Positions 1-11,220 of a DNA stretch of 64,000 nucleotides are shown here, one piece after another. Numbering within the stretch: position 1 is the first letter of the stretch; every line of letters begins with the position of its first letter. Under the pieces are notes generated by a model. That model was not told the origin of the DNA. It did not search any database and was given only the letters and a program-made list of their open reading frames with translations. The translations under genes were made by a program, and so were the position numbers. Source of the DNA: Galerina marginata (Eukaryota > Basidiomycota > Agaricomycetes > Agaricales > Galerinaceae); NCBI GenBank assembly GCA_023014335.1, contig JAECYW010000014.1, forward strand, positions 930,001 to 994,000, read 5' to 3'.

Positions 1-393
1 CAATCTGGCCTGGAAAATCATGAGATGTTACATACAGAAGCAAACAGCCAAATGTTGCCTTGAAAACACCAGTCATAGTTGTAAAACCCTTCTTTGAGAT
101 GGTCAGTTTGCAGTTCTGGAGCAGAAATGTATGGCAGTGTATGTGGTCCTAGAAAGGGTTCTGACACATGAGAGGCTGAAAATTTAGATTGTCAGAATGC
201 TTTCACAAGACCCATTGTACCCTGAAGCTCAACACTACCAAAATCCATCACAATTGCATGCACCTGCTGCCTTCTTTGCCTGTTGACAAGAGAGTCTGTG
301 ACATGCAAAAAATTGGCAGCCTCAACCAGGTACATAGGTGGTGAATTGCACTGCTGTTCAAACCATGTGTTGGATCTGGGTATTCGAGGGTTT
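1..393. repeat. NLR 3'-flank repeat, tail of unit 0
   Basis: This stretch matches the sequence that follows the NLR genes at about 15,510-15,900, 40,020-40,440 and 53,640-54,060. It shares the run around 'ggaaaatcatgagatgtta' and the 'catgcaaaaaat' block. It therefore appears to be the downstream flank of another NLR copy lying just outside the window. No open gene is supported here. Confidence 0.75.
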
Positions 394-1330
394 CTATCCA
401 GGTGTGTGCGTTGAAGTTACACAGTTCAGAAGGATCAACGTGATATTATCCATATGCAGATCTGGGGAATTGAGAAGTTTATAAACGCAAAGATTGGAGA
501 GGATGAGCAACATACCATCATGAACCATCCTGTACTGGGCAAGGTAGTCTAACGCGAGTTGTGACTGGTGGAAAGCTCGTTTGATATCCGAACGAGGGTG
601 AAAGGCATACTGAAGAATAACTCGTCTTTGATTGCCTGTGATCAGATTGTTGTATGTTCCATTTGACCCGTGTAATTGGAAGTGGTCGAGGAGCTGGGTG
701 CCTGTCTGCAAGTGGGAAATCGTTCCAAGAATGACCTCCGGGAGTAGCGACGGCCAGCACAAGAGATGAGATACAGTGTGACATGCGGTATGCGGTACAC
801 AAGTTCTGAAAATCGCAAGTCGGTTAACGAATGTTTAAAATATTCGAAAATGGCTGACCTTGAGCGCTTGAGCTATCATGCCACCGAGATTGATGCCTAC
901 GACATTCAATTAGCGCTCCCCGGTCCAGGACCGTCCAGCCGAGGTAGTCAAGTAGAGATAGACGGATGTCATCTACCGCCATACCGGAGATTCTACGAAC
1001 AAAGTAATATCAGATGTCTTCCATATAGGCTGTCGAGTTCGTTCAAGAATCGTCAAAAAAAAACTCACATATACGGTCCTCTTAAATCTCCTGAATTACG
1101 GTTTACCTGGACCAACACCGCGCTTATCGAATACGAGTGCCGTACATTCTCCATTTCCTCCTTCCCCTCCCTTTCCAAACCACCGTCCCTGCGGCCCTCA
1201 CGAGAAAATGCCCGTGTTAAACCCCACAATAACACGACCTTAGTCAACTTTTTTTTCGTTTCTTCATCACCGTTAACAGATGGAGCTCCATGCTGTTCGT
1301 AATACAAAGAACAACTCTCCAGAGCCTCTG
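394..1330 (-). pseudogene. alpha/beta-hydrolase-like relic, unit 1
   Basis: Fragments of an alpha/beta-hydrolase fold protein read on the minus strand. An N-terminal piece near 1,320-1,180 carries LYYEQHGAPS and GDEET. A middle piece near 955-870 carries DYLGW followed by the nucleophile-elbow region (GISLGGM in the unit 4 copy). A piece near 790-700 carries LVLAVATPGGHSW. The pieces lie in different frames. A 10-bp tandem duplication at 929-938 (gaccgtccag) relative to unit 4 shifts the frame just before the elbow. No substrate can be inferred. The relic is divergent to the NF-X1 relic that follows. Fold assignment rests on the elbow and ATPGGHSW-type motifs; the inactive state is clear from the frame breaks. 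Confidence 0.6.
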
Positions 1331-1639
1331 GCCCTTGAGGCGTAGGGAGGTTATGGGGCAAAGTCCACGACGAAGGAGGGTCGTTTTGGGAAAAGCAGTT
1401 GGTAGGGATTTCATTGGCGATGTGGTGGGATTGAGGTGCTCGTCGGCGGCGCCATGGTGGTTGAAGTGCAACCTTGGGCTGGAAATCAGCTGCAAGGAGT
1501 GCGGAAGGCCCCGGCCCATCGGCATCATTGACTTGAAAGTTTGCAAATCGCAATTCGACCTGACACTCAGACCATCATCTACCATCATGCACCTAGCTCT
1601 GCTCCAAGTCCCACCTCGCCTGCTCGGATCCATGCATCG

Positions 1640-3033
1640 CAATGTGCTATGAAAGCCCGTGTCAGATGCTACCAGGTCAACTCCGCGTCCGATGCGGGTG
1701 TGGAGGGAAGGGGATCTTCATCATCTGTGCCTCTGGCTTTGTTGCCTTCTCGCGTCCCCCACTATCAACACCAACGGGAACGGCAAGAGACGCCTCGTCG
1801 AAGATAGCCAAGGGCCAAGGCATAGTCAACCACAAAGACGACTACAAAGGCGTTTGTCCGCCCTGTCTCAAGATTTGGTACCAGAAGGTTCGTATTTTTT
1901 CCCGCTGTTTTCTCGTGTATCAAGTTGATGAATTGACTTGCTTCTAGGCTACGTACTGAGCAAGTTCGTGTGGAACGGATGAAATCGTAGGTATTTTTTT
2001 TGAGGTATGTAATCCGAGCTCGAATTGAGACTACTCAAAGAATCAATCTGATCTCCTCCTTTTTCAGCTCGTCTGTTCCCCCGGTTGTACAATTCTCTGC
2101 GACACACGGCCCATCCTCTATCCTGATTCCCCAGCACACCTCACCTGCTACAACGACTCCGCCTCTTGTCCTCCCTGCCCGTTCCTCGCTAGCAAAAACT
2201 GTGCATGCTGCGAGAAATTCGTCCCTCATGACCACTATTCTCTGGAGACAGAAAAGGTGTCCTGTGGTACTATCTATGGAAAGTGAGTGTTTCAATCTCA
2301 ATGGACGAACTGTTTGAGGCTTATGTATAATGGCATGCTAGACGCGCCAGCCAATTCGTTCTTAGGGATCTTCCCCTGGTAATTTGTTCATCGTTTGTCG
2401 TCGCTTTGCCCATGCCTGCCTCAAGCCACTGGGAATTGTTCCAATGTCTGTCAACTCGCGAAACGGTATGCGAGGTTGGCGCTCGCACTGGGGATCAATG
2501 CGGAGAATTGGGATAATGCCAGTGGGACGGCGACGTGCGGTGATGATGTTGGGGAGTTGCAAAGGCCAATGGAAAGTTCTTGTCCGTCGTTGAGAAGGAT
2601 TTCGCAGAGTGAGTCGTTGGTCCTGAATTCTAGTAACGAATGAACTAACTTACAACGCTTGTTTTAGCTTAGTTCCGTCGGAGGAGATAACCTAGGCTCT
2701 TCCTCATATACCACTGAAAGTTCGACCATGCTGCATGATGTATGAATCTGCGTTAGTCTGCTCCTACGAATGTCGATTAATCGTTATTTCTCTACTTAGC
2801 TCGCTGCTGTTTACAGGATGGACACCCAGAAAGTCGATCAGGAACCGTATCGGAGGTTGGTTGGCCCCACTCTTTCTAAACTCTATGTACCTGTCGTCCC
2901 ATCTGACTTATTCGTCCCGTCCCGTTCCCTCCAGCTCTGTCGGGTCGACACGCACAGACCCACGCCTCTCCTCTCGACCTTCATCAGTTCCCTCGCACCT
3001 CCTCCCAGCCTAGGCAGCCTCGCGGACTTCTGA
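1640..3033 (+). pseudogene. NF-X1/FAP1-like zinc-finger protein relic, unit 1
   Basis: Degenerate copy of an NF-X1-type protein (Cys-rich RING/zinc-finger repeats plus C-terminal R3H nucleic-acid-binding domain; the yeast homologue is FAP1). Readable pieces are a zinc-finger block near 2,150-2,282 (CPPCPFLASKNCACC then SLETEKVSCGT), a stretch near 2,450-2,560 (AKRYARLALALGINAENWD), the MDTQKVDQEP segment near 2,818-2,850, and the RVDTHRPTPLLSTF...SLGSLADF end at about 2,935-3,033. The fragments sit in different frames, separated by intron-like gaps. Most zinc-finger repeats expected between the first two blocks are absent. The Cys-containing stretch 1,640-1,880 may be an upstream part, but that is uncertain. 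Four such relics occur in the window. Confidence 0.65.
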
Positions 3034-3429
3034 AACCTCAAGGAGGCGTCGGATTCAACATGTCGAAGGTGCAGATGGGGTGGTCGAACGGGTGAGGAGA
3101 AGCGGGAATGGACATGGATAGTGCAGCTACGTGCATAAAGAACGCCGACGACTGGACAGAGATGGAGCGGATCCAAGTTGGAGGTATTGGCGGGTAGTGG
3201 ATGCTTGGATGGGATGTATGCGAGGGATGGGCGGGTGGACGAGTAGAAGGGGGTGAGAAGGCGGATGGACGATGCGGGATGTGACGAGGGCGGACGGACA
3301 ACGGACGGGGATGGCTCCATGGGCAGTCGTCTGTCTTAGACTGTATCATGGGCTACGTTCATCGACGCGGACTACGCCGGCCTAGCCTGTTGGTGGTGGG
3401 AAAAGAGTAACATTTGGCTTGCTGGTTGG
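3034..3429. other. NF-X1 downstream remnant, no gene
   Basis: Purine-rich sequence shared with 18,498-18,830 and partly with 43,031-43,230. It may be degraded C-terminal coding sequence of the NF-X1-like gene, but no frame stays open and no domain is recognisable. I see no other gene in it. Confidence 0.4.
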
Positions 3430-3432
3430 TTT

Positions 3433-3663
3433 CACTACGCGCAAAAATTGTTGGCCAGATTTCAGAAAGGTCATTCGTAAGCATTCGGAAATATGGGCTG
3501 TTCAAATTTCAGAAAAACATTACCTTATGGAGTACCGCCGGTACTCCATTAATTATTTCGGTACTCCATATAGTAATAGTTTTCTGCGATTCGAGCAGCC
3601 CATATTTCAGAATGCTTATGGAATGCCTTTTTGTTCTCTGAGAAACCGTTTTTGCGCCTAGTG
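3433..3663. mobile_element. CACTA-like MITE, 231 bp
   Basis: A palindromic insertion with no coding capacity. The left end reads CACTACGCGCAAAAA and the reverse complement of the right end reads CACTAGGCGCAAAAA. The two arms pair along almost the whole length through a centre at 'ggagtaccgccggtactcc'. It is flanked by TTT at 3,430-3,432 and 3,664-3,666. Unit 3 shows the empty site at about 43,245 with a single TTT (ccggtttgagtgg). CACTA termini with 3-bp target duplications are the established hallmark of CACTA/EnSpm elements, so this is a non-autonomous member of that group. Confidence 0.85.
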
Positions 3664-3819
3664 TTTGAGTGGGACGTCTCGCGGGGCTATCGTATTCGGC
3701 TGGAGTCTTCGAGCGGAAGACGGGAAAGGATGTGTCTGCAACGGCCCGTCCTTCTTCTCCATCGACTCAGTCCGATGTCGGTTTTTATCGCCCTGCCCCT
3801 CCCGTGTTCCTGTCATGCT

Positions 3820-4330
3820 GATCGATATCCTTTGTTCTATAGGCCATTCTGTGGGTAATGGGACGACGAACCTCGAGAACCGGCACCAGCAAGTCCTTCC
3901 ATCGCGCTCATATCGAACGCTGCTGCCATTCAGCAGGTGGCATGGAGCCGTTCTTCAACCTGTTCAGTACCCTTAGAGCTCGCAGAACGCCGCCCACGTT
4001 TAGTCCTTATAGTTGGGTGAGTATATGCGGCATATAGACGGGATGGACTATCTGCAGTGGTCGTACGAGTGATGAATGAGTGATGGATGCAATTTGGAGG
4101 GAATGGTGCTCGGTTTAGGGGTTTTGTGTTGAGTATGTCTTCGGATCGCCCCAGATCATTACCTTCGCCTTCAAGCGAGTTCTTTCTACTGCTTTGACGG
4201 CTTACTATTGTTGCTCGTTGCTCGTTTACTTCAATTCCGCAGTTGAAACATCAATTTATTTGCATTGGCATTGAAGAAATCCGCGACGCGATCGAAGTAC
4301 ATAAGTCAAAGCTAGTATTTACAGCGATTG
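3820..4330. repeat. Segment S, copy 1
   Basis: Starts at the run 'aggccattctgtggg...cgaacctcgagaaccggcacc'. The same segment recurs downstream of each NF-X1 relic and downstream of each aldolase gene (18,990 to 25,600 split by Ty3; 29,440; 43,310; 48,030). It always precedes cassette C. No open gene could be recognised in it. Confidence 0.6.
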
Positions 4331-5671
4331 AAGTCGAAAAGTCTAGATAGAAATGAATGAAATTAAATATCAAAGACGATAACGAGCGAAACCTGCCTCA
4401 TGGACTGCGTATAAACAACTTATGCGAGAACTGTAGATATAAATGTCAGGTACATATCACTGAAAGCGCCGTAAACTCACGAAGACCGAATGGCGGACAG
4501 GTGGTGGGTGTACGGCTCCGCTGTGCCAGCGAGCGGGTTCTTAAAGCCTTCACTCGAATGAAAAAGTCAAAAGTCTTGAAATGTGGTAGGCGATTGGACT
4601 CGAGGAAGTATTCGAGTAGAAAAGGAAAGGTCGGACATGCGAACATCGAGGTAAGTGTGGTCGACAGAAGGCCAAGTGTTAACCGAAGGGGTAGGACAAA
4701 GCTCAACCCACTCGGAATTGAGGCTCAACGAGCAGTTGACTGAGTTCGACGGCCGTATGCACCAATAAAACCAATTGAAATCGGTAGCATTGGTGGACAG
4801 AGATGGAGTATTGATTGCTATTGCATTTCGCCAGCGTACCGGCCAGGAGCCAGGGAGAGGGCAGTTAGATCTAGTGCTCGTGCTGCCTGAACGCTCAACC
4901 CAAAAAAGCTTCGGCGAGGTCGATAAAAGTGCTGAGGACGCCTATGCTCTGATGAAATGATTCGTGGGACCACAATGGGGTGACTTTCGGGCGATTCGAG
5001 GAAGACCGCTCGATTGCCACAAAAGGCAGAAGACGACGATGAAAGCGTCGGGATTTGTTGGGGCGGCTCGTGGAGGCGAATATCGATAGACCGGTCCTCT
5101 GTCCAAGGTAGGAGCGTAATGGCGAGAGTCAAGTAATGCGATCGCCTGGCGCTTGATGCCACATAACAGGTGTGAAGCGAATGGATATGAGGATCGCGAG
5201 ATCGACGAGAGATCGAGAAGGCGTTGATATGGCGAAAACCGAGATATCGAGTTTGAATGTGAGCGCACGGCTGGGAGCATGTGAGGCGAGTATCAAGGCC
5301 GCAACCAGAAATCCAGGCTCCATTTTTATGGAAAGCGAAACGAAGCTTGGAGGAGGGCAATCTACAGGGCATAGAAGGGAGGTCAGGACAATCAGCAGGA
5401 CATGAAGCGCTAGAATACTCACGCAAGGCCAAACCGTAATTCCAGAGCCATCAGCCACCTGTATCCGTATATCCCTTCACGGACGAGCCAAAGGTGGGAC
5501 TCGAGACTCAATGAGAGGACGAAGCTCGGAACGCCTAGAGGGCATCAGAGGCGTCAGTAAATCCGGGACAAACTCAAAAGAACGGGGCAAAGAATACGTA
5601 CCGGAGCCTTTGGGTAGGAATTTGCCAGATTTTTATTAAGTCATTGTTGTAACCTGCAGAAAGTTGTTAGA
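4331..5671 (-). repeat. Cassette C, copy 1 (left part)
   Basis: Part of a repeated cassette of about 1.5-2 kb that lies upstream of every NLR and aldolase copy. On the minus strand it has exon-like pieces bounded by plausible GT/AG sites, for example a hydrophobic segment near 5,400-5,150. Frames differ between copies, so it looks like a decayed multi-intron gene of unknown identity. The palindrome starting at 5,679 splits this copy; its remainder lies at 10,936-11,220. Confidence 0.55.
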
Positions 5672-5678
5672 CGATCAG

Positions 5679-6535
5679 CACCTGTAGCAGCTACGATTAT
5701 ATATGAAACACTGCAATATCCCAAAACCCCGTTATACATCCAGAGTGGGTTTTTCCAATACTGCCAAAAGGCAGTCAGCTATGTATTATGCATCTATAGG
5801 GCAGCTAGGCCTGCTGGGGTACGTATATGGGTGCTCTGGGGTGCGGGGCATAGTAAATATATGTAAACAATGGCTTCCATGATGTCGGGCACTGCCTAAT
5901 GGGTGCTGCTCATCATTTGGGCGCTTTTGGGCGCCTTTAGGCGCGGGAATAAATCATGCAGGGTCTCTAAATATTGATAGAAATTAAAATTGGCTGCTGC
6001 TCATCGTTGGGGGCGGGTTTCGGGGCTGAAAAAGCGCCAGGGGGTATATATTAGTACCCACATTCCATCTGGGATGTTGGTCACCCCGTCGGGGAGGCGC
6101 GACACGCCTAACTCGAATCTGCAAACGGATGCCATGAGTCCCGACGGGGTCCTAGTTCCATTTTCGGACGCGTCCCGCGCCTTTTCGGTTCCTTTTGGAT
6201 GAGTGATAAAAATAGATTTGTTCAATTTTCGTGCTACATTCCCTTCGTTTCTTTCCTCCCTCCAATTCTCAATACATATTCAAAATGTACGTGTAAATAC
6301 GAACCTAATGATATAAATTTTATGGCAAAATGTGCACTGGAAGTGGTCAAACGAATGAATGATACTTACGGGCACCGTTGGATGAGTGTTATAAATAGAA
6401 CTCTACGAAAGGCCCGCCGTTTTTGCCCTATCCCGAGCTCAGTTTGCCTTTCCCTTCACTTTTGTAGACACAGCTGTAATCAGCGTGAAAATTCGAACCT
6501 ATCTATACCAATTTTATGAGTAAATAACCACTGGA
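5679..6535 (+). repeat. Palindrome outer arm, left
   Basis: Inverted copy of 10,070-10,928 with high identity. Both arms contain the same short open stretch (about 5,990-6,202 here; about 10,405-10,617 on the other strand) beginning MAAAHRWGRVSG. Conservation of that stretch can be explained by the DNA identity of the arms alone, so it is not called a gene. The arm is clearly less diverged than the inner part of the palindrome. Confidence 0.8.
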
Positions 6536-9500
6536 AGGCCCAGCTATCCCCTCAATGCTTACTTATGTGATATATTCAAATTAAACTAGATTCATGAATA
6601 TTCTACACAACGGTAAGGCTACGTAGTTGGGCAATAGTCGCAGGGACCACTTCACCTATAGCTGCAGCCCGCCTTTATCCTCCACAGACCCAAGAAGCAG
6701 TCCCCAACTCCCTGGTTCCCATCTCCCACCGATATCCCTCCACGGCCGTCGCATTCACAGAGTCAACCCTGGGGGTGCTGGCTGACTCGTGTTGTCGGTG
6801 TGGGTAGTGAGGTAGCGGGCGCTGGCGACAAGACGCCATCCCCAAACTCGCTCTCTTTACACTTTTCGCCGTAAAGCGGTGAGAGCGAATCAGGCTCCAC
6901 TTTCTTACCATGCCAAACGACTCTCCCAAGCGTCGCATCCCACAACTGCGTGGACCACGAGGCTGGGAGACGTTGCCAGGTGGTGCAGTGGGCAGTGAGA
7001 GGGGAGAAGGGGGTCCGAAGGGCCAACGGACGTGAATGAAGTCTCATTCACGTCCGTTCGCGTCCGCTCGTCGCAGAACGTGTTCGCTAGTGATGGTCGT
7101 AAGCGGAGCGAATGGCGGATGGGCGGATGGGATGGCCATGGAAGTAGTGTGGGCGACGCCCCGCGGTACGAGGAGGGTGGAGAGTAGGCGTTGGCCAAAG
7201 ACGGGGTGAGCGGCGGAGCGAGAGGTCAGTGAGGAGACAACGAATATCGTTGTCTCCATACTGCGCCGTCCTCATCACCTTAGCAGAGTAGCAGCGGTGT
7301 TGTTGTTGTTGCTGCTACTACTGCCGACCCGGGGGGGAGTATTCGTGTCATAGAAGCAGCAGCAAGACCGCTGCTGCCCCTTTTGCCGCCCGTCGGTGCT
7401 TCGTGGGGAGGTTGTGGGAGGGGTTATGGGGAGGCGGTGCTGTAGGTGCTGTCGGTATTGGCGTAGGTAGCGGCAGGGGGCTCGAAACCAGCCTATCGGC
7501 AGCGCGAATTAGCTGTGGGTGTGCGGAGGAGGATGAAAAGCGAGACGAGTCGAAGTACGACTCATCTCACGACGTACCGGGCGGGTCTCCCTCTCCAGGG
7601 TCTCCCCTCGTCATCCTTCATCCAGTTCCCACCCGAATTCGTTGGAACGTCGGCCCACAGCCCTCGACGTGAGGGGGGGCTCGCGACGCGCGGCACGATG
7701 TTGTTCGTGCAGTAGAATACCTGTGAGTTAATAATATAAGTGATATAGCAATAAAATTTGATAATATCACTTACCCAACATATTCTTGAGGCATTAAAGG
7801 GCGAAACGGGCTGGCTGAATGGAAACGAAGGAAGTGGCATGAGGGAGTGGCGGCATAAAGCGGGGGGTGTTGGTACCCTGCGTGGAGTTGTGGATGGGCA
7901 TGGTGGGGTCGAAAGGCGCCGCGGATGGGTGTGGTGGGGAGCCGCGGGGTGTGGTGGGGAGTCGCGGGAGACGGTGTTGTGCTCTGGAAGCGCCGGCCCA
8001 CATGCACGAGGCGAGGGGCACCCAACGCGCACTTTTGAGGCTTGAGGGAGCGAGATAGAGAGAGGAGGCAAGTGGAGGTGGTGGTGGTGAGAAGCAAAAT
8101 CAACATCAACGTTGTTGATCGAGGCGTGCGATTGGCTGAGGCACTCGGGCCGCGTCGACTCCGATCCGCCTTCAACATCTCGAACATCGTCGTTCCCATT
8201 CCAATGTATGTTCTAGACTCCGGAAATCGGCAGTATATACTGTATATGTAGTTTAGAAATAATATCTAGCCTCAAATAAATAAAAAATAAGGAGTACCAT
8301 TTATTAAATTGAGTGTATATCGATTGTTTGAAAACGACGAGGAGTTTCTTTGATCATTCATGCCTTAAAGCTAGGAAGTAGAGGTTTGGAAAGTTCACGA
8401 TGTATTTCAGCCCTGTAAAGTATCTAAAAGTTTTTAAATAAGTATATACTCTCTCTTCAAGGTCTTTTATTGAAGTGAATGCTGCCTAAAGCACCTAAAT
8501 ACCATACCGTTAAAACAGTGTTTGACCGAAATCACCACGCTTGGAGGTAGACGTTCCTATCATACAGTTAAGAGATTGAAATGGCCACCGGAAATAGAAA
8601 AATATGTTTTTAAGTAAGCTTCAAATATATTCTATGATTAATTTCTATAGGTTGAGTTTGTTTTACCATCGTCCGAGACGTCTTCGACAATGACTAGCCT
8701 CGACGGATTGCCCGGTCCGTTCGAGGCAGCCAATCATATCGATCACCGAAAACGCCGAACGCGAGATCAACCGCCATCAACGCTGGTTGATCTTGCTCTC
8801 CACCACCACTTCCTACATCCCTTCGCTCCCTTCTAGCCCACCCCGCCCCTCAAGGCTTCAAGAACTCGTTAAGTAAGTGTTGTTATAGATTCTTATTGCT
8901 TTATTACTTATTTTTTGTCATCTCACAGGTATTCTGCACGAACAACATCGTGCCGCGCGTCGCGAGCCCCCCCTCACGTCGAGGGATGTGGGCCGACGTT
9001 CCAGCGAATTCGGGTGAGAATCGGGTGGGGAATGACAAGGGGAGACCCTAGAGGGGGAGACCCGCCTGGTACGTCGCGAGACGAGTCATATTTTGACTCG
9101 TCTTTGCTTTCCTTCCTACCCCGCACGCCCCCACCTCATTCGCGCCGCGATAGGCTGGTTCAGAGCCCGCTGCCGCTGTCTACGCGGATATCTACCCCGC
9201 CTGCACCACCTCCTTCCCATGCCCCGTCCGCTTTTCGGCCCCACGAACCGCCCGCGACCTGCATGCGTAGCAGCAGCACGACCGCTGCTGCTCGTACACA
9301 CGAGTGCTCTGTGTGCGGAAGCAGCAGCAGCAGCAGAAACATCAACACTGCTGCTGCTCTGCTAGGGTGACGTGGATGGTGTCGCGTGGAGGCAACGATA
9401 TTCGTTGCCTCTTCACTCTCACCTCTCGAAACACCCCTCACGCCCTCCTCGTGCTCGTGGCCGACGCCGTCACTGGTCGGCTATCCCTCCGCTCTCCTCG

Positions 9501-10069
9501 TACCGCTGGCGTTGCTGCCAGCACCGTAACGGCTATCCCATCGATTCGCCCGTCACCCCGCTTACGATGGCCCAAGGCAATCACGAACCGCGAAAAACGA
9601 TCGCGAATGTGACGGCGTTCGTGTTCGTTCGCTATTCGTGCCCCCCACCTTTTCTCATTACCCACCATCCACTGCCTGCCGATGTCTCCCAGCCCGCAGT
9701 CCACGTCACACGTGAGTTGCGATGCATGGGAGATGACGCAGTTTGGGATGGCGCCACCTGGGATTCATTCGACGCCGACGCCCGCCACCTGGCAATCCCA
9801 CCCACAACACGAGTGAGCACCGCGGGGTTGAACAGTGCGACTGCGACGGCCGTGGTGAGATATAAGGAGGTGGGAGCCGGGGGAGTGCTTCTCGGGTCTA
9901 TACAAGATAGAGGGTAGGCTGTGCCTGCAGGTGCGGTTCTCCCCGTGTTTCTGAGTCAGTCCTGGCCAACTATGTATGTAGCACCACCGATGTAATAGTA
10001 GAATTTTCAATGATGATAATTTGTTGTTTGCATTACTCACCCAAATAAGTTTCGAACGAATAACCAGGC
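6536..10069. repeat. Palindrome inner arms, diverged, no gene recognised
   Basis: The inner part pairs only in blocks. It contains mirrored trinucleotide runs (gtt/gct-rich at about 7,290-7,325, cag-rich at about 9,308-9,360) and mirrored GC-rich blocks at about 7,560-7,730 and 8,925-9,090. Several long readings exist on both strands, but they are low-complexity and not conserved as protein between arms. I see no gene in these 3.5 kb. Confidence 0.6.
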
Positions 10070-10928
10070 CTTCTAGTGGTGCTGTAGGTATAAAATTGAT
10101 ACTGATATGTTCGCATTTTTATGCTGATTACAGCTGTGTCTATAAAAGTGAAGGGAGCAATAAGCTGAGCCCAGTGTAGGGCAGAAACGGTAGGCATTTT
10201 GGGCAAATCTATTTATAACACACATCCTATGGTGCCCGTAAGTATCATTCATTCGTTTGACCACTTCCAGTGCACATTTCGCCATAAAATTTATATCATT
10301 AGGTTCGCATTTACAAGTACATTATGAATATGTATTGAGAATTGGAGGGAGGAAAGGAATGAAGGGAATGTAGCACGAAAATTGAACAAATCTATTTTTA
10401 TCGCTCCTCCAAAAGGAACCGAAAAGGCGCAGGACGCGTCCGAAAATGGAACTAGGACCCCGTCGGGACTCATGGCATCCGTTTGCAGATTCGAGTTAGG
10501 CGTGTCGCGCCTCCCCGACGGGGTGACCAACATCCCAGATGGTATGTAGGTACTAATATATACCCCCTGGCGCTTTTTCAGCCCTGAAACCCGCCCCCAA
10601 CGATGAGCAGCAGCCAATTTTAATTGCTATCAATATTTGAGGACCCTGCATGATTTATTCCCGCGCCTAAAGGCGCCCAAAAGCGCCCAAATGATGAGCA
10701 GCACCCATTATACAGTGCCCGACATCATGGGGGGCATTGTTTACATGTATTTACTGCGTCCCGCACCCCAGAGCACCCATATATGTATCCCCAGCATGCC
10801 TACCCACCCTATAGATATGTAAAACGTAGGGACTGCAAAAAGGCAGTATTGGAAAAACCCACTCTGGATGTATAACAGGCTTTTGGGAAATTGCAGTGTT
10901 TCATATAGAAATATAGCTGACATGGCTG
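10070..10928 (-). repeat. Palindrome outer arm, right
   Basis: Inverted partner of 5,679-6,535. The shared block around 'ggaaaaacccactctggatg' is at about 10,850-10,870 here and at about 5,738-5,757, on the other strand, in the left arm. The element ends at 10,928, immediately before the right CGATCAG flank. Confidence 0.8.
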
Positions 10929-10935
10929 CGATCAG

Positions 10936-11220
10936 AGCATACGACACGAAGATTACTTACTTGAGTATCTTTGCCAGAAAGCAAGCAGGATAGGGATAAG
11001 CAGTGGAAGGTGACTGCGTGTAAGATAAGCACAAATAGCAAGATAAACCGAAAGAAAACGTACCTGATGACAGAAGGGTGTAAGCGGAATACAACAGGCT
11101 TCGAGATGTTGTCCACCACTGTCGAAGCATCACGCATACCGGCGCCGGCTCCTCCGTTTCGTTTTCCTTGCCCGTGGCTTTCTGGTGAATGAAGGATTGG
11201 TCGACAGAATGCCGTTCCAC
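10936..11220 (-). repeat. Cassette C, copy 1 (right part)
   Basis: Continues the cassette broken at 5,671. The block 'catacgacacgaagattacttacttgag' at 10,938 aligns with 45,315 and 26,835. Near 11,220 it passes directly into the middle of a second cassette ('ctcggctagaaattctgtccgacgtagg', compare 49,147). An aldolase gene with its flanks is therefore missing between the two cassettes of unit 1, consistent with a deletion between repeats. Confidence 0.6.

Larger units (their letters stand above)
5679..10928. mobile_element. 5.25-kb diverged palindromic insertion
   Basis: The whole interval folds on itself about a centre near 8,303. Examples of pairing: 5,690-6,530 with 10,070-10,915, about 7,210-7,320 with 9,300-9,410, about 7,560-7,730 with 8,925-9,090, and about 8,080-8,200 with 8,670-8,800. 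The ends read CACCTGTAGCAGCTA on the left and CAGCCATGTCAGCTA on the right (reverse complement). CGATCAG flanks it at 5,672-5,678 and 10,929-10,935, and other cassette copies (11,783, 26,815, 45,300) show the uninterrupted site. It could be one element with very long inverted repeats or two copies joined tail to tail. CA-starting ends and a 7-of-8 flank match would fit a hAT-like non-autonomous element, which is a weak inference. No transposase was recognised. Confidence 0.75.

Noticed and set aside
4818..5432. Minus-strand readings considered as a STE3-like pheromone receptor
   Set aside because: Only hydrophobic character agrees; no receptor motifs were found, and the frame is not shared by the six cassette copies.
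5990..6202. Reading starting MAAAHRWGRVSG, identical in type to one in the opposite arm
   Set aside because: The similarity follows from the near-identical DNA of the outer arms. It is short, without domain or splice context, so not counted as a gene.
7562..8199. Overlapping long minus-strand readings inside the palindrome
   Set aside because: They are GC-rich shadow frames; the mirrored arm does not conserve them as protein.
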